From: Liquidambar formosana
Taxonomy: Eukaryota > Streptophyta > Magnoliopsida > Saxifragales > Altingiaceae
DNA length: 64,000 nucleotides
Direction of reading: 5' to 3'
Assembly: GCA_039720395.1 (NCBI GenBank)
Contig: CM077824.1
Span: forward strand, 25,063,278 to 25,127,277
Part shown: positions 32,709 through 46,700 of the stretch, piece after piece
Position numbering within the stretch: the stretch's first letter is position 1
Layout of the letters: every line of letters starts with the position of its first letter
Program-made: the position numbers and the translations under genes
Notes under the pieces: generated by a model
Databases searched by the model: none
Seen by the model: the letters and a program-made list of their open reading frames with translations, nothing else
Told to the model about the DNA's origin: nothing

Positions 32709-35700
32709 TGATTATGCATAATACAAAATACATATGGGCTGGTAATTATGGTGTAGTTGAATGATTCAAAAATCTGGAAAATTTTTCTGCATAATTGGTT
32801 TTCCTCCATGGCTGAACCTAGGGTTTGGAACCATAGGTCAATTCTCTTCTACTCCTCTTCTAATTGATGGTTAAGTGTAGCCATGGATGCAATAGGTTGC
32901 ATAGGGTTTGAGTTTGGAGAAGAAGAATAAGGAAACTAGGGTTTTATAAAACTGTTATGAACAGTTTTCATGGTTGCCATGAAAAACCGTCATCTTGTTT
33001 TGCCTGCCGAATTCAGAGTTCTTCTCCAAAATTTTCGAGCCATATATGGTTAGAAAGCTCTTTGAATAAGCTTTCCAACCCAGCAAACGGTGCATCAATC
33101 CGAGTTCTGTAGTGAAAGTTATGAATTTTTTACTACAGGCTGTCTGGAAAGACAGTTTTGCTCGGGAATGATGCAATAGCCACAACTTTGAGTTATTGAT
33201 GGAGATCAAAGGCATGGCAATGGTTGCCACCACTTGGGTTATGTTCTAGACATGGTAGGGAAAGGTTCCCAAGCATTTAGATGCATCATAATTGGATTAA
33301 GATGCTAGAACAGAAGGAAGAAGGAGAAGAACACCATGGAGGCTGAATCTGGGTTTTAGAACCCTAAGGTTCTTGCAATTAATTCTAATTAAAGCTGCTG
33401 TATTTATGATGGAAGATCATTGTAGGATCTTTATATATCATGTGTATATGATTTTCTTTAAGTTTCAAAAAGGTTTTGATGGAAAAAGATTCAAAAAGTT
33501 TGAAAATTTTTCATGAACAGCATAGCAGATTTTCTCTGCAGAAAAGTCATCAATGGAGTTTTGATTAGAACTTGAGTTAGGGAACTCCAAATTGCATGAA
33601 ACCAATTGCATTAGTTTCCTAAGACATGTAGGATACTGGGAAAATTCGTTTGGTAGCCTAATTCATTCATCTTGCTGGGTTTTAAATCAATTTCTGACAA
33701 TGGACAGTATGCTGTAAATTTCTGGGCAGCCTACTGTTGTTTTAATTGTTTAGAACAATTGGTGATGATATGATCATCCAAACCTCTTCTATTGGCTTAG
33801 TATTTCATGTAGGGACATGATACAAAAGCTGGTTTCAATGGAGAAGTCGAATTGATAAGGATTTAGAAGCTATTGTGACCTTCAAGGTCTGCAACAATGG
33901 CTCCAGCAATGGGTTTTGGAAACCCTGATTGTTCTTGATGATGGCAGCCACTTCCACCACTTCTCACGTGTCCAGAGGCTTGTCCCACACCCTAGGATGT
34001 TCTCCCATGACTGGCCATGGCCTCCCACAGTCGTTGGTGGCCATGGCAGCCTAGCCAAGCTCAGGCAGCCCCCTGGTAGTGACGGCTGCATAGAGTTAAG
34101 GATGAAACCCTAATTTTGAGTTAATGATGAAACCCTAATTTCATTATGGCATTAATTAAAACCCTAATTGGAATATTAATTACCTTAATTAAGAGTTAAT
34201 GATTGGTCATTAAATGACCAATCATGGTTATTGATTGTTAGGGCATAATTAATACCATTAATGATGTCTAGGGTTAGGGTTTTGGAAACCCTAATTAGTG
34301 TAATTAATAAAGGGTAATTAATACCCTATTTGGCATTAATTAAACCCTAATCCCTTTTATTAAATACCATATGAACCTAGGGTTTTAATGATTGGACATT
34401 AAATGACCAATCATAAGGCATTTAATGATTAGGGCTTGCATTTAGGGTTTAGGGTTATGCATTTAGGGTTTAGGGTTTTAGGAAACCCTAATACACTAAT
34501 TCATGATTTTAATGATTTTATTTAATTCCTATATTAATTATTTAATTAATATTGATTAATTTTATAATGTTTTAAATGGTTTAAAACACAATTAGGGATT
34601 AAATTAAAATCTGGAAATTCTTAATTAAATGAAATTGTTTTGTTTAATTAAGGAAACCGTAATATTGGATATTAGAGTTATTTTAGGAAACTTTATATGT
34701 TTCTATTAATTTGATTAATTGAAACTAAATGTCTTAAATGTTAAGACTTTATTTAATTCTGGATATTTTTGTTTAAACCTAATAAGATTAGGATGCATTA
34801 ATGAGATTAATGTAAATCATTCAAGAGAATTACCATAATGCCCATATGTTTTAATGCTTACAGTTTTTCTTTACATTATGCAATGAGATTGTATGTATGT
34901 GTTTGGATGATGATTATGGACTATACCCTTTAAACCAATTGTGATTGGCCGTCTTATGAATGGGATGTTATTATTTACAAGAGTTGTAATTTTATTAAGG
35001 TGATGTAATTTATTTGGGGCTTGCATGCCACCTTCCCTCTCCCTCTCTCTCTATCATTCTCTTATGTACCCCACATTCCCCTTATGTATCCCTTTCTTTA
35101 AATTATGTAAATGTTATGTAATCGAGAGCGCACTAAGGAGCATGGTGGACCCAAAGGAGTATGATAGAGCCCAACAAGCCAATGGTGGAGACCATCAAGC
35201 CAAGGGAGCAGATTGAAGGACTTGAAAGCTTAGAGAAGTGTTTCAAGAAAGCATGCATGTTACGAATGGTTTATTTTACGATCACCTACACCCACCTTAG
35301 ACCTTGGATTCAATCTATTGGCTTGGATTGAATCCTCTCAAAGTCCATAATCATCATAGTGGGAGCTTTAATTTATGAGATAATTGTTTTAGCTCCAATA
35401 CCATAGTTTGGTATATGTTACCTATTCACTTAGGGACTAATATCAAAATATGGTACTTTATATATGTTGATATATAATAGCATGCGATGTATGATTTATA
35501 ATAGCATGAGATGTATGATTATAAATAGCATAATTTATATGTTTAAATTTTGATACATAGGATGCATGTTAATTTGATGAGACCCTTTAAAACCCCTCTT
35601 ATTTAATATTAAGTTGAAAATGGAGAAGTCATTGGGGAATGAATTCTTCATTGCCTTCCATCATTATAGGATCATCTAACGTCCCTTAATGTGGGTACCT

Positions 35701-36299
35701 GGCTGCAGACATGTAGGAGCTACCCATGTTAAAGACATTACTTGAAACTATCACATATGAGATATCATGGGGTGCCTAAACTGGTATATACCAAGAAACT
35801 AACATGTGAGGTATATATTTGGCGAAACATACCTGTGTGAATGATGGGTTTAACTTAACTAGGGAAGTATTCCAAGAAACTAACATGTGAGGTGTATGTT
35901 CCCTAGAGGCAAAATGATTGGAACTTGCTTATGAAGCAATAGACAAAGAGTTGTCTTCTTATTGTGGGTTAGAAGTCAAGAAACTAACATGTGAGGCTTC
36001 TAGGTCACAGTGGGACCCCAATCCCCATTAGGAATGAGATTCCCGAATTCCATTAGAGGGTGTATGGAATTTGATAAAATAGTGGGAGGTACCATATGAT
36101 TAAAGACCCAATCATTATGGATAAAAATGAAATCTAATTCTCTGTTTATGTAGATTACCTAATTACTCACCTCAAAACCCCTATTTCCTAATATATAGGA
36201 TATTGATAGTTTGACTAAACCCGATTTCTTTGATTGACTAAGGAAATTGAGAATTGTTCTTAATTTCAAAAGATTGTTCATATGCTATTAGGCCTTTTC
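32709..36299 (+). other. Non-coding 5' interior of the nested copia
   Basis: There is no recognisable gag. 34090-34500 is dense in AAACCCTAAT and TTTAGGG motifs, including TTTAGGGTTTAGGGTT twice near 34440-34480. 34500-34800 is very AT-rich. A 19-20 bp motif, AAGAAACTAACATGTGAGG, occurs at 35793, 35874 and 35978. Confidence 0.55.
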
Positions 36300-39067
36300 T
36301 TAAAGGCCCTCCATAAAACATCCTAAGAAGAAAAAGACACTATGCGCAATTGGCATCTTGTTGCCATGCTATATGATAGTATTGATGACTAATGAGCTTC
36401 AGAAGCAAAATTAGTCAATGCAAGTGCCTTTGATGTCCTACATCACATACAAAGGTTGTATTGTGAGTAAAATAATACTATAAAGTATAGTACTTGTAAA
36501 GGACTTCTTCTGGACTAGGATGTAATAAAAGTTGTTTATTAATAATCATTCTTTTGAAAAATGATTAATCACATAGAATAGCTTGAGAAGCTAGATGTGA
36601 TTTAAAATGGAAGCATAGAGGAAATCAAGTCTTGAAAAGTCAAAGACAAAGAAATATAATTATTTTGTAGTAAACATAAGGTATTGTAAAGGGAACTTGA
36701 TAAAGTATCAGTCTTCCTAGAAGAACCAAACTTTTGAAGTTTTGGTTCATGCTCTAAACTAAATTGTTGGTTAGTTCTGCTTCTTGGTTTTTGGATTCTA
36801 GTATAATCTAAATCGAAGCAGAAAGTTAAGTAGATAATAAGTTACCTTTAAAAATTTTAATAGAGCAAGAGTTGCTAGATTAATTTTGGGAACTTATTTC
36901 TTAACTAAGTCATTTAAGACATTCTAGAAATTTGATTTCCGAATTTAAATGACTAATTAGAGCGAATGCAACGTATTCCGAGAATACAAGAGATGTAGAG
37001 ATTCTCATTTAAATGTAACGATTATGACTTGGTTATGAGATGACCAAACCCATCTTTTACTTGGTGAAGTGAAAGAGTTACATTTATAATTTGACTAATA
37101 CATTATGATGTATATAGTCATGTAGAGCATGCATTCAATTACAGTAGACTCATCTTAGAATACCATAGCTCAATGGTGAATCTAAGAGAACGAATTGAAC
37201 CCTATTAAGATATGGTTTGATCCATGATGAGTTTTACTAATGTATCCATCTAGGATATACCTTAAAATTGCTACATATTGATAATTTAGGGTTCACTCCA
37301 GTTTTGCCCCAATTATATCAGATATGATATGGGAAGAAACCCAACTTATAGAAGTTAAGGCTTGGGCTTGTGCTACGTATGTCTGGAAACATAATGTAGA
37401 CAATCTGGAAATACGGTCAAGTAAGTGTTGAATTGTGGTATATCCCAAAAGTGGTTGGGATAGTATTTCTATTACCCTAATGAACAAAAGTTGTCCATTA
37501 GGATGTTTGCTGGATTTTCTTGAGAAAGAGTTCATTCAAGAAAGATGCAAAAGTAGATAGAATTTATAGAATTGTCTGTAAAGCCACAAACGAACAAAGA
37601 TCCAACCCTTGTCTCTGTTGAGACAAAACCCTTAACTACACTACAATCTTTTCATAGATCAAATTGGATATTTCTTAACATAAGAGAGATATTGTATCTC
37701 TATTAGAATGTGAAAGAATTGTTCTTTGGTGATAAAGATCACCAAGATAATCCTATTGATTATGACTAGACGATGTTTCACATCAACTCGAGAAATGACT
37801 AAGAGTCATTAAATCCAATATGGATAGGTAGAGACCTAAAAGGCTTGGCTATTTAAGAATGTTTTCAACATAGGCAAAAAGTTGTCTATAAAGAAACTTG
37901 TTTGATAATAGTTATGTTGAAATCCATTTGGATCTTGTTATCTATAAACACACATTTTGAATATAAGATATGTCAAAAAGGATATAAAGATGTTATATCA
38001 AATGGTGAAAAACCATAAAAGTGTGTAAGTTATAGAAGTCTATTAATAGACTACAAGGTTCTCATAATTAGAACATCTATAAAGTTGAGGTAATCAAATT
38101 GTTTGATTTTTCTCATTGTATAGATGGACCATAAGTGTATAAAAGGTTAGTGGGAGTGCGATCATTTTTCTTTATCCTAAGTATAGATGACATCATAATC
38201 ATTATGAATGACATATGAATGTTATCTAATGTAAAGTTTTAGTTTTTGGAGAAAAACTAATTCATGAAAGATTTGGCAAAAGCATCCAATAAGATCTATA
38301 GAGATAGATCATACAGATTGCTAAGTATCTCCAAATCATCAAACATAGTTGAAATGTTGAAGGAGTTCAACATGGAGAATTCTAAGGGAGGTCTGATTTA
38401 CTTCAGATAAGAATTCATTATTCAAGGGCATGTACCCTAGGATAACACAAGTAAGATTCTTAAAGTGTTAAGAAGCCTTATTTTACACTATGTATTGAAC
38501 CTGATATCTATTATGTTGTAATTGTTACAAATAGTTATCAATCAATTCAAATTTGGAATATTGGATTGTCTATGGAAATTGTAAACTCATAGTAGATGGG
38601 TATATGGATTTGGATATAATCCATATGGGGTATATTTTATATTCACTTCAGTTGGTGAAATACTTAATGGAAGAACTATATGAAAGATACAGTGGATTCC
38701 ATTATTAAGGGTGAATTAATTGTCGCATTGTCTAGGAGACTGTTTGGATCTATAAGTTCATTTAGAACTTAGAGTTGTTCCTTCCATTGAGTTGCCCACA
38801 CCTTGTTTTGTGACAACAATGGGTCTATAGCTCAAGTATAGGAATCACGGTCTCATCAAAAGTCCAAACTCATAGAGTGACAATTCCAAGTGATTAGAGG
38901 AATCATTGGAAGAGGTAATAGATACATTACAGAAGATATTATCTACATAAGTTTTTGTAGACCTACTGACTAAAGCTTTAAAACATAATTGGTTATGTCT
39001 AAGACCAACATCTTGAGAAGATAGGTATGCGATACATGGTCGATTGGCTTTAGTGCAAGTGGGAGAT
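36300..39067 (+). pseudogene. Decayed copia pol remnant
   Basis: No frame is open, but pieces read as copia pol: around 38180-38210 LSIDDIIIIMNDI (a decayed YVDD motif), then FMKDLAKA, IYRDRSYRLLSISKSS and FNMENSKGG, and at the end MRYMVDWL followed by CKWEIV, the usual copia C-terminus, running into the 3' LTR. Many stops and indels separate them. The assignment of 36300-38100 to integrase is inference. Confidence 0.6.
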
Positions 39068-40756
39068 TGTTAGGATTATGCCCTAGAGCCAATCATAGAG
39101 ATGATGGTTTAGGGATTAGGAACAATCATTTGATTTCATTTATGTATGTCACATTTATTATTGATTTAATAAAAGGGCTTATTCTATTATGTTTATATGC
39201 ATCATTTATATTTACATAATATGTCCATGGAGTTAGAGTTGAGAATATGGAATTACAAAGAGTTGTAATTTTGAGACTATAGATATATCTCTGTACTAAA
39301 CTCCTTAAGCATTCCTAGTTGAAGGTTCACTATGATGGACAGTAATGAACCATAGGACTAGCACTTGTTAGGTTGACTCTATAGGAGGATAGCTAGTCTC
39401 AAGCTATTTGTGTGGAGACACTACAACCAACAAGTGGGTGCCTATTATAAGAATAGGTACACTGAATGTGACCAAAGATATGAGATAAACTGAATGGAGT
39501 TTTATCCTGCCTGTCAATCAGTTTCTCATTGTTATAGTGGTACAAGTAATCCTTAGACCTGAGACACCATAGTTGCCTTATGCATGTAGCTTTAGAAGTT
39601 TGATAACACTAAGTGCAGATCCTATTCAGGGGTCTGCAAAGGTGTTCATTGGCCCTACTACTATGTGTATGAAGGCATGTGAGTGATCAACAAGGGATCC
39701 ATCACTCTCAGGAAAAAGAGAGAGAATGTCTCATATAGCATTCATAATATAACTCATTAAATCCATGGCCATGGTAGGATGAATATGAAAAGAGTTTCAT
39801 GAGTTCATCTATGAGTTGATATCTATGAATGAGTATAAAGTAATTGAACTAGGGACTTGACAGACTTCCATGTCCTATTAGTTCAATTGGAGACATTGTG
39901 TTGAAGGAAGGATGCAATTGTAACCTATAAACTATAACAGAAGGGTTCTTTGTAAATGACTATTCACCTCATTAAGGACCACACCATGAGCCATATGCTA
40001 GGTGTTACTCATGGTTAGTAGAAGCCCTAATTGATATAAGTGAGTTATAATCAATTAGGGAATTGGAAGGAGTTCCAATTAGACCCTAAATGGAAAGAGT
40101 TCCATTGTGCACACCTCGTGCTATTCCTACTACTTAATGATGTGAACCCAATGGGTCACACACTGATCATGCAAGAAGGGCTTTAAAGTCTATGAGAGAA
40201 AGGGTTTTAGTGAATAAAGAATAGTTCTTTATCGGTCCTATTTGTATTTGATACAAATAATAGGGGTTAATGTGCAATTAAGTGTAATTACACATAACCC
40301 TATTAGGGTTTCTTCCCTATGGCCAGCCCCCTTTAGTGGGCTGCCTATATAAGTCACACTTATGTGTGACATGGCATAAGAGGCTTGCACAATAAACCCT
40401 AGCCGTCCAGCACTTTGGAGGCTCCCCAAGGGCTGGCCAGAATTTCCAGCCTCCCTCTCTCTCTCTCCTCTCTTCTCCTACACTAGCAACAACAAGGAAA
40501 AGGAGGAAAGGACTTGAAGCTCTAGCTAGGTGTGGATACCGTTGGAGGCAGCACACTTGGGCTGCTCATTCACCGCTGTCCGGAGTCGAAGCTTGGAGCA
40601 AAACGGAGAAGACAAATATTCTGTAAGTGTTCTAACCCTCTTCGTAGTTAGGGTTTGATTTTGTGTTATGCATAGTTAGATTCATGGGCTGTGGAATCGT
40701 AGGAAAATTTTTTATATTCCGCACTTCTATTTTCCCCCCTTGATCGATTCCCAACA
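39068..40756 (+). repeat. 3' LTR of the nested copia
   Basis: It follows GCAAGTGGGAGAT and is nearly identical to the 5' LTR. Differences cluster near the 3' end (about 40688-40745). Confidence 0.93.
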
Positions 40757-40761
40757 TGGAG

Positions 40762-43565
40762 AAGGCACTAAGACCAATGATGGGGGAAGCACTCAGCCCA
40801 AAGGGAATGAATCACCTGAAGTTTTTAACCTAGAAGGGGGAAGTAAGGGGAAGACCTCTGATACAGACTCTGTGTTGGCTAGTAAGGTAGAAGCCTTGGA
40901 GAGAACTATAAAGGGAATCCGTAGGACAGATGACATGGTGGATGTACGTACCCTATCTTTATTTCCTCAAGCTCGTATTCCATTGCAATTCAAGATGCCC
41001 GAATTAGAAAAGTTTGATGGAACGGGTTGCCCTAAGACCCATTTGAAGATGTATGTGCGAGCTATGCACCCTCGAGGAGTGACAGATGAACTCTTGGCCC
41101 AAATGTTCCATGAAACCCTAGCCACTTCTGCTTTAAAATGGTTCCTAGCCTTGGATGAGAATAGAACCCGAACTTGGGAGGACATATGTAATGAGTTTTC
41201 AGAGCACTACAAGTACAACACTGAGGTGGATGTCACAAGAAGGGACCTAGAGACCACAAAACAAGGGGCTAATGAGACCTTTTCCGCTTTCATTACAAGG
41301 TGGAGGCAAAAGGCCTCGAGAATGGCAGATAGACCAAATGAGGAAGATCAGATTCAGTTGGTGGTTAAGAACCTATTGCCGGTGTATCACAAGCACCTCT
41401 TTGCTCACTACTTCCCTAATTTCAAGGCTCTTATCGGAGCAGGTACACAAGTTGAGGATGCCATTGCCGATGGGTCAATCAAGACAGAAGAAGTCCAAAA
41501 GAGCCGTAGGCCGAACTTTGCTGGGAAAAACAATGCCGAGGTCAATGCCATAGCCCAACCCATTCAACCCATCTCCTTAAATGACACCAACCCACCTCGC
41601 CAATTCACCGAGCTGCATATGCCACTTGAGAAAGTACTTGAAAAGCTAAAAAGTCGAGGCCTATTGAAACCTCTCGACCCAAGACCACCACCAAATCCAT
41701 TGCCCAAGAGCTACAATGAGAATGAATACTGCAAATTCCACCAAGCCAAAGGCCACTCAACCAACCGTTGCTATCGCCTTAGGCATGAGATCCAAGACTT
41801 ACTTGACAAGCAAATCATCTCACCACCGACTCGCCCAAATGTCACTCAAAATCCACTTCCCTCTCATAATTCATCCAACTCCATAAATACCATTGAAGCC
41901 GACCCATCTCGACCTTGCCTACCCATAAGACAATACACTCCATTACCCATGTCCTTGACCCAAGCCTTTTACCAATGCTGTAACCAAGGCCTTATCATAC
42001 CTCACCCTCCAAAGCCAAGACCCCAAACACCCCATCAATATTGCTAATACCATGGTATACCCGGCCATGACACTGAGGACTGTGCTATGTTGAGAAAGGT
42101 CGTTCAAGACCTCATTGATCAAAAGACCCTACAATTGCCAAAGAAGTCCATCCAACAACAGTTGAAAGAAAGATATGAAGCAGGAGACCCTCAAGTGGGG
42201 TTATTGGGAGAACCTTCGGGGAAATTTGATTACTATGTGCTTTATCCTAATCTATTGCCAAGTGAGCCCATAATTCCCACTGGTTGGGATGATATACCTG
42301 AAGAGGTGCAGATGGAGGACATTGACATGATTGAATGGGATGACCTGATGGGTGACACAAATGAAATTGATGACATATGGGCTAGTGATGAAGAAATAGA
42401 CCACATGACAAGAGGGGGCCGTCATTTCAAACCTCCGCACTTGGAATCTGATAATCCACTGGGTGAGTTAGATAAGCGCCTTGATGTGCAAGAAGAAGAA
42501 GACGAAGTACTCCGACAATTGAAGAAGACCAATGCCAATATCACCATCTGGGGCTTGCTTATGGCCTCTCACAAACACAGACAGACAGTGCTGAAGTTGT
42601 TAAACCAGATACAGGTTCCGGTTGATTTGTCCCCTGAGGGATTGGTGAATCTAGTAAACCCTGCTCCGAAGAATTCCACTATAGTGTTCACAGAGACTGA
42701 CTTACCTAAGAGTGGGCCAAGCCACTCCCAAGCTTTGCACATAACTGTTGACACCATGGGGAAGAGGGTTCCCATGGTCTTGATTGATAATGGTTCCGCG
42801 TTGAATGTATGTCCCTTGAGAACTGCAACTGTTTTGGGCTTGGGGCCCACTGATTTCACTCCATCTGGGCAGACAGTGAGGGCGTATGATAATACCCGTA
42901 GAGAAGTAATTGGGATGGTCACTCTACCTTTAATCATGGGACCCACGGAGTTCAGAGTGGAGTTTCAAGTCTTGGATGTGCCGTCGTGTTTTAATCTGTT
43001 ATTGGGAAGGCCTTGGATTCATCCTGCTGGGGCTGTACCATCATCATTGCATCAAAAGGTAAAGTTCCCACATGAGGGAGCCATTGTTACACTTCAAGGG
43101 GACTATGATTTGAAAATGGCGGGTATACCTATATGTGAAATAAAACCAGAATCAATTGAGATACCCTTGTCGGGGTTTGAGTATGTGCAATGTATAGAAA
43201 AAGAGTTCAGGAAGGAAGAGCCATCACACTATTGCACTTTTTACCCAAGTTCTGATCCAGCACTGACAGACAAAGACTTTTGTGACAAGTACTTTACAGA
43301 TGGGCCGAATCCTCAGAGCTTGACAAGTTGGTACAATTCTGTGGGAAAGAAGAAAGAAGACTGGGTAGAACATGTGGATACCGAGACCATGGTCACCATG
43401 TTCCAAGATATGGTTCTTACTTTGGGGGAGTCAGCAACAGAAGATTGCCAAGATTCGTCAATTCACTATGCAACCATGCCGCTTCATAATTGGTACCTAG
43501 AAGATGGAGCCATTGCAGAGATCCTTGAAGAGGAAGATCATGACCTGCCTGATAGTAGCTTGTAG
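40762..43565 (+). pseudogene. gag-pro: gag-pro, remainder after the copia insertion, element 2
   Basis: It continues element 2 gag from EGTKTNDGG to the natural stop at 43563-43565. Capsid, both zinc knuckles and protease (LIDNGSALNV) are recognisable as in element 1. A TAA at 42045-42047 falls inside the second zinc knuckle (CAA in element 1). Where element 1 has a TAG, this copy has CAG (42606-42608), so the two copies carry different lesions. There is a 12-base in-frame deletion after the first knuckle region. An apparent start at 40740 lies in the copia LTR and is spurious. Confidence 0.9.
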
Positions 43566-43741
43566 GTTCCTTAGTTAGAGTCTTTCCTGCTTTCAATAAA
43601 GTGTGTCCGCCTATCCCACTTTGTGGAGTTAGGAGTCGTTTCATAGTTGTGGCACCAAATTTTGGTTTCCTTTTCAAGTTTGTGTCTTTTTGCTTGTTCC
43701 TTTAATGAAGTGTGTTTCTTTTATACATTGTTTGCTTGCAG
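43562..43741 (+). other. Probable gag-pro/pol intron, element 2
   Basis: GTAGGT at 43562 to TTGCAG at 43741, 180 bases. Removing it joins gag-pro to pol in frame, and here no stop follows the junction (the element 1 TAG is TAT). Stops inside the interval exclude simple readthrough. Confidence 0.65.
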
Positions 43742-43760
43742 TGTTTCTTTTCTCTCTTCT

Positions 43761-46700
43761 ATGGATATTTATGGCATGGATATAGATCCTAGGAATGACG
43801 TCCCCCCGGAGCTCGTCGAGCGAAGGAAAAGGGGTGTCACCGAACCTAACATGGATGAATTGGAATCAATCAATTTAGGGACAAATGAATTGCCAAAGAT
43901 AATTAAAATTGGGATAACCCTTTCACCACTTGAAAAAGAAAAGCTGATAGCCCTCTTAAAGGCCAACATAACGGCCTTTGCATGGTCTTATGAAGACATG
44001 CCCGGCATAGATCCAGACATTGTGCAGCACTTCATCCCCACCAATCCCCTTAAAAAGCCGGTAAAGCAAAAATTGAGAAGATTGAAACCCGAGTGGGCAT
44101 TGAAGGTAAAGGAGGAAGTAACCAAGCAACTCGATGCGGGGTTCCTACAGGTTGTGGAGTATCCCGAGTGGTTATCTAATATAGTTCCCGTGCCTAAAAA
44201 GGATGGAAAAGTGAGGATGTGTGTGGATTTTCGAGATCTTAATGCAGCAAGCCCTAAGGATGATTTCCCTTTGCCCCACATTGATGTATTGGTAGATAGT
44301 ACTGTAGGACATGCGCTCCTCTCTTTCATGGATGGGTTTTCCGGATACAATCAGTTAAAGATGGCGCCGCAAGATATGGAGAAAACGGCCTTTATTACAC
44401 AGTGGGGAACATATTGCTACAAAGTGATGCCGTTCGGTTTGAGAAATGCCGGGGCTACCTATCAGAGAGCTGCTACAACATTGCTGCATGACATGATCCA
44501 TAAGGAGGTGGAAGTGTATGTGGACGACATGATCGTGAAGTCCGTGGACCGAGAAGGACACTTCATGGCACTGGAAAGGTTCCTGGAGCGAGCAAAGAAG
44601 TACAACTTGCGTTTAAATCCTCAGAAATGCGCTTTTGGTGTCACTGCAGGCAAGCTATTAGGATTCATGATTACTCAGAGAGGAATCGAGGTCGATCCGG
44701 GAAAAATCAAGGCCATTGTGGAGATGGAGCCACCTAGCACAGAAAAGCAGATTCGAGGGTTCTTGGGGAGAATTCAGTACATAAGCAGGTTCATTGCTAA
44801 TTTGACTATGGTGTGTGAGCCGATTTTCAAGTTGCTTAAGAAGGGTGTGCCGAAGGTATGGAATGAAGAATGTCAAGGAGCCTTTGAGACTATCAAAAGG
44901 TATTTGAGTAATCCACCAATTCTAGTTCCTCCGCGACAAGGTGAGCCGTTATTGTTATACTTGTCGGTCACTGAAACCGCGACGGGAGCTATGCTAGCTC
45001 AGTACCTTGAGGGGTCAAAAAAGGAGAATGCCATTTACTATCTAAGCAAGAAGATGACAGATTATGAGGTGAGGTACAACGCCATAGAGAAGGCTTGTGT
45101 GGCTTTGGTATGGGCAACTCAGAAACTACGTCACTACATGATGTCGTATGAGGTTTTCTTGATAAGCCGTATGGATCCACTGAAGTACTTGATAGAAAGG
45201 CCGGTTTTATCCTACAGAACTGCTCGTTGGTCGATTCTCCTCAATGAATTCGACATAAAGTATGTAACACAGAAGTCAGTGAAAGGAAGTGTCATTGCAG
45301 ATTACTTGGCTAGCTGCCCTGTGGCGTCATCAGAACAATTCAATGATCAATTCCCCGATGAGGATGTCCTGGAGATTGGAAAGAAGATTTGGAAGGTATA
45401 CTTTGACGGAGCTGCAAATAAGAGAGGGTATGGGATAGGAGTCCTACTGGTTTCACCTGAAGAAGCATTCACACCCTTGGCGGTTAAGTTAGGGTTTGAA
45501 GCAACCAACAACATTGCTGAGTATGAAGCCTGCATCCTTGCGTTGGAAGCCTGCACTAGAATTGGGGATCAAAGAGTTGGAGGTTTTCGGAGATTCAGCA
45601 CTAATTATCTGCCAGATAAAGGGAGAGTGGAAGACTCGTGATGAAAAGCTGCTGCCATATCATGCTTACTTAGAAGCCTTGACTAAAGAATTTGTGGAAA
45701 TAGAGTTCAATTATTTGTCAAGAAATAAGAATCAGTTCGCCGATGCTTTGGCAACTCTAGCTTCCATGGTGGAAATCCCGGATGGTGGGAATGTAAAACC
45801 GTTGGTGATAGAATGCAGAGAAAAACCTGTGTATTGCTGCTCTATTCGAGAAGGAGAAGTGAAAGATGGCCATCCTTGGTACTATGACATCATGAAATTC
45901 ATTGAGGAAAGGGAGTATCCTGAAGGAGCATCCCGCATTGATAGGAGAACACTGAGGAGGCTAGCGAGTCACTATGTTTTGTGTGGAGGAAAGCTATACC
46001 GAAGGTCATACGATGGGGTCCATCTGTTGTGTGTCACTGAGGAAGAAGCCGAACGTCTTGTTAGTGAAATCCATGAAGGAGTTGGAGCACCGCACATGAA
46101 TGGTTATATGCTAGCTAAGAAGATCATGAGGTTGGGTTACTATTGGTCTACAATGGAGAGAGATTGCCATGCACATGTTAAGAAGTGTCACAAATGTCAA
46201 GTCTTTGCTAATGGACAACACTTGCCTTCCATGCCTTTGACAAGCATGTCGTCGCCTTGGCCGTTTGCAGTATGGGGAATAGATATAATTGGGCAGATTA
46301 AGCCGAAAGCCTCCAATGGGCACGAGTACATCTTGGTAGCTATCGATTACTTCACTAAGTGGGTAGAGGCAGCATCCTTCAAGACCCTGAATGCCAAGAA
46401 GGTAGCACAGTTCATACAGCTCAACATCATCTACAGGTATGGGGTACCCCATGAGATCATTTCAGACAATGGTCAGCACTTTCAGAAAGAAACCAAGGAG
46501 CTTTTGCAGAAATACAACATAGTGCACCATTTATCCTCCCCTTATCGCCCGCAGACTAATAGAGCAGTGGAGGCCGCCAACAAGAATGTTAAGAAGATAT
46601 TACAGAAAACAGCTGACACCTACACTGATTGGCATGAGAAGTTGCCATTAGCCTTGTGGGGCTATAGAACATCTGTGAGATCATCAACAGGGGCTACCCC

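Larger units (their letters stand above)
31006..40756 (+). mobile_element. Ty1/copia LTR retrotransposon, non-autonomous, nested in element 2 gag
   Basis: LTRs at 31006-32693 (1688 bp) and 39068-40756 (1689 bp), with TGGAG duplications at 31001-31005 and 40757-40761. The primer site matches initiator tRNA-Met and the polypurine tract is GTGGGAGA just before the 3' LTR. The LTRs differ at only a handful of positions, yet the 6.4-kb interior has no long open frame. Decayed copia pol is recognisable near its 3' end. Confidence 0.93.

Noticed and set aside
40740..40761. Apparent start of the large gag ORF inside the copia LTR
   Set aside because: The frame happens to stay open across the insertion border. 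The real gag start is at 30804, before the copia.
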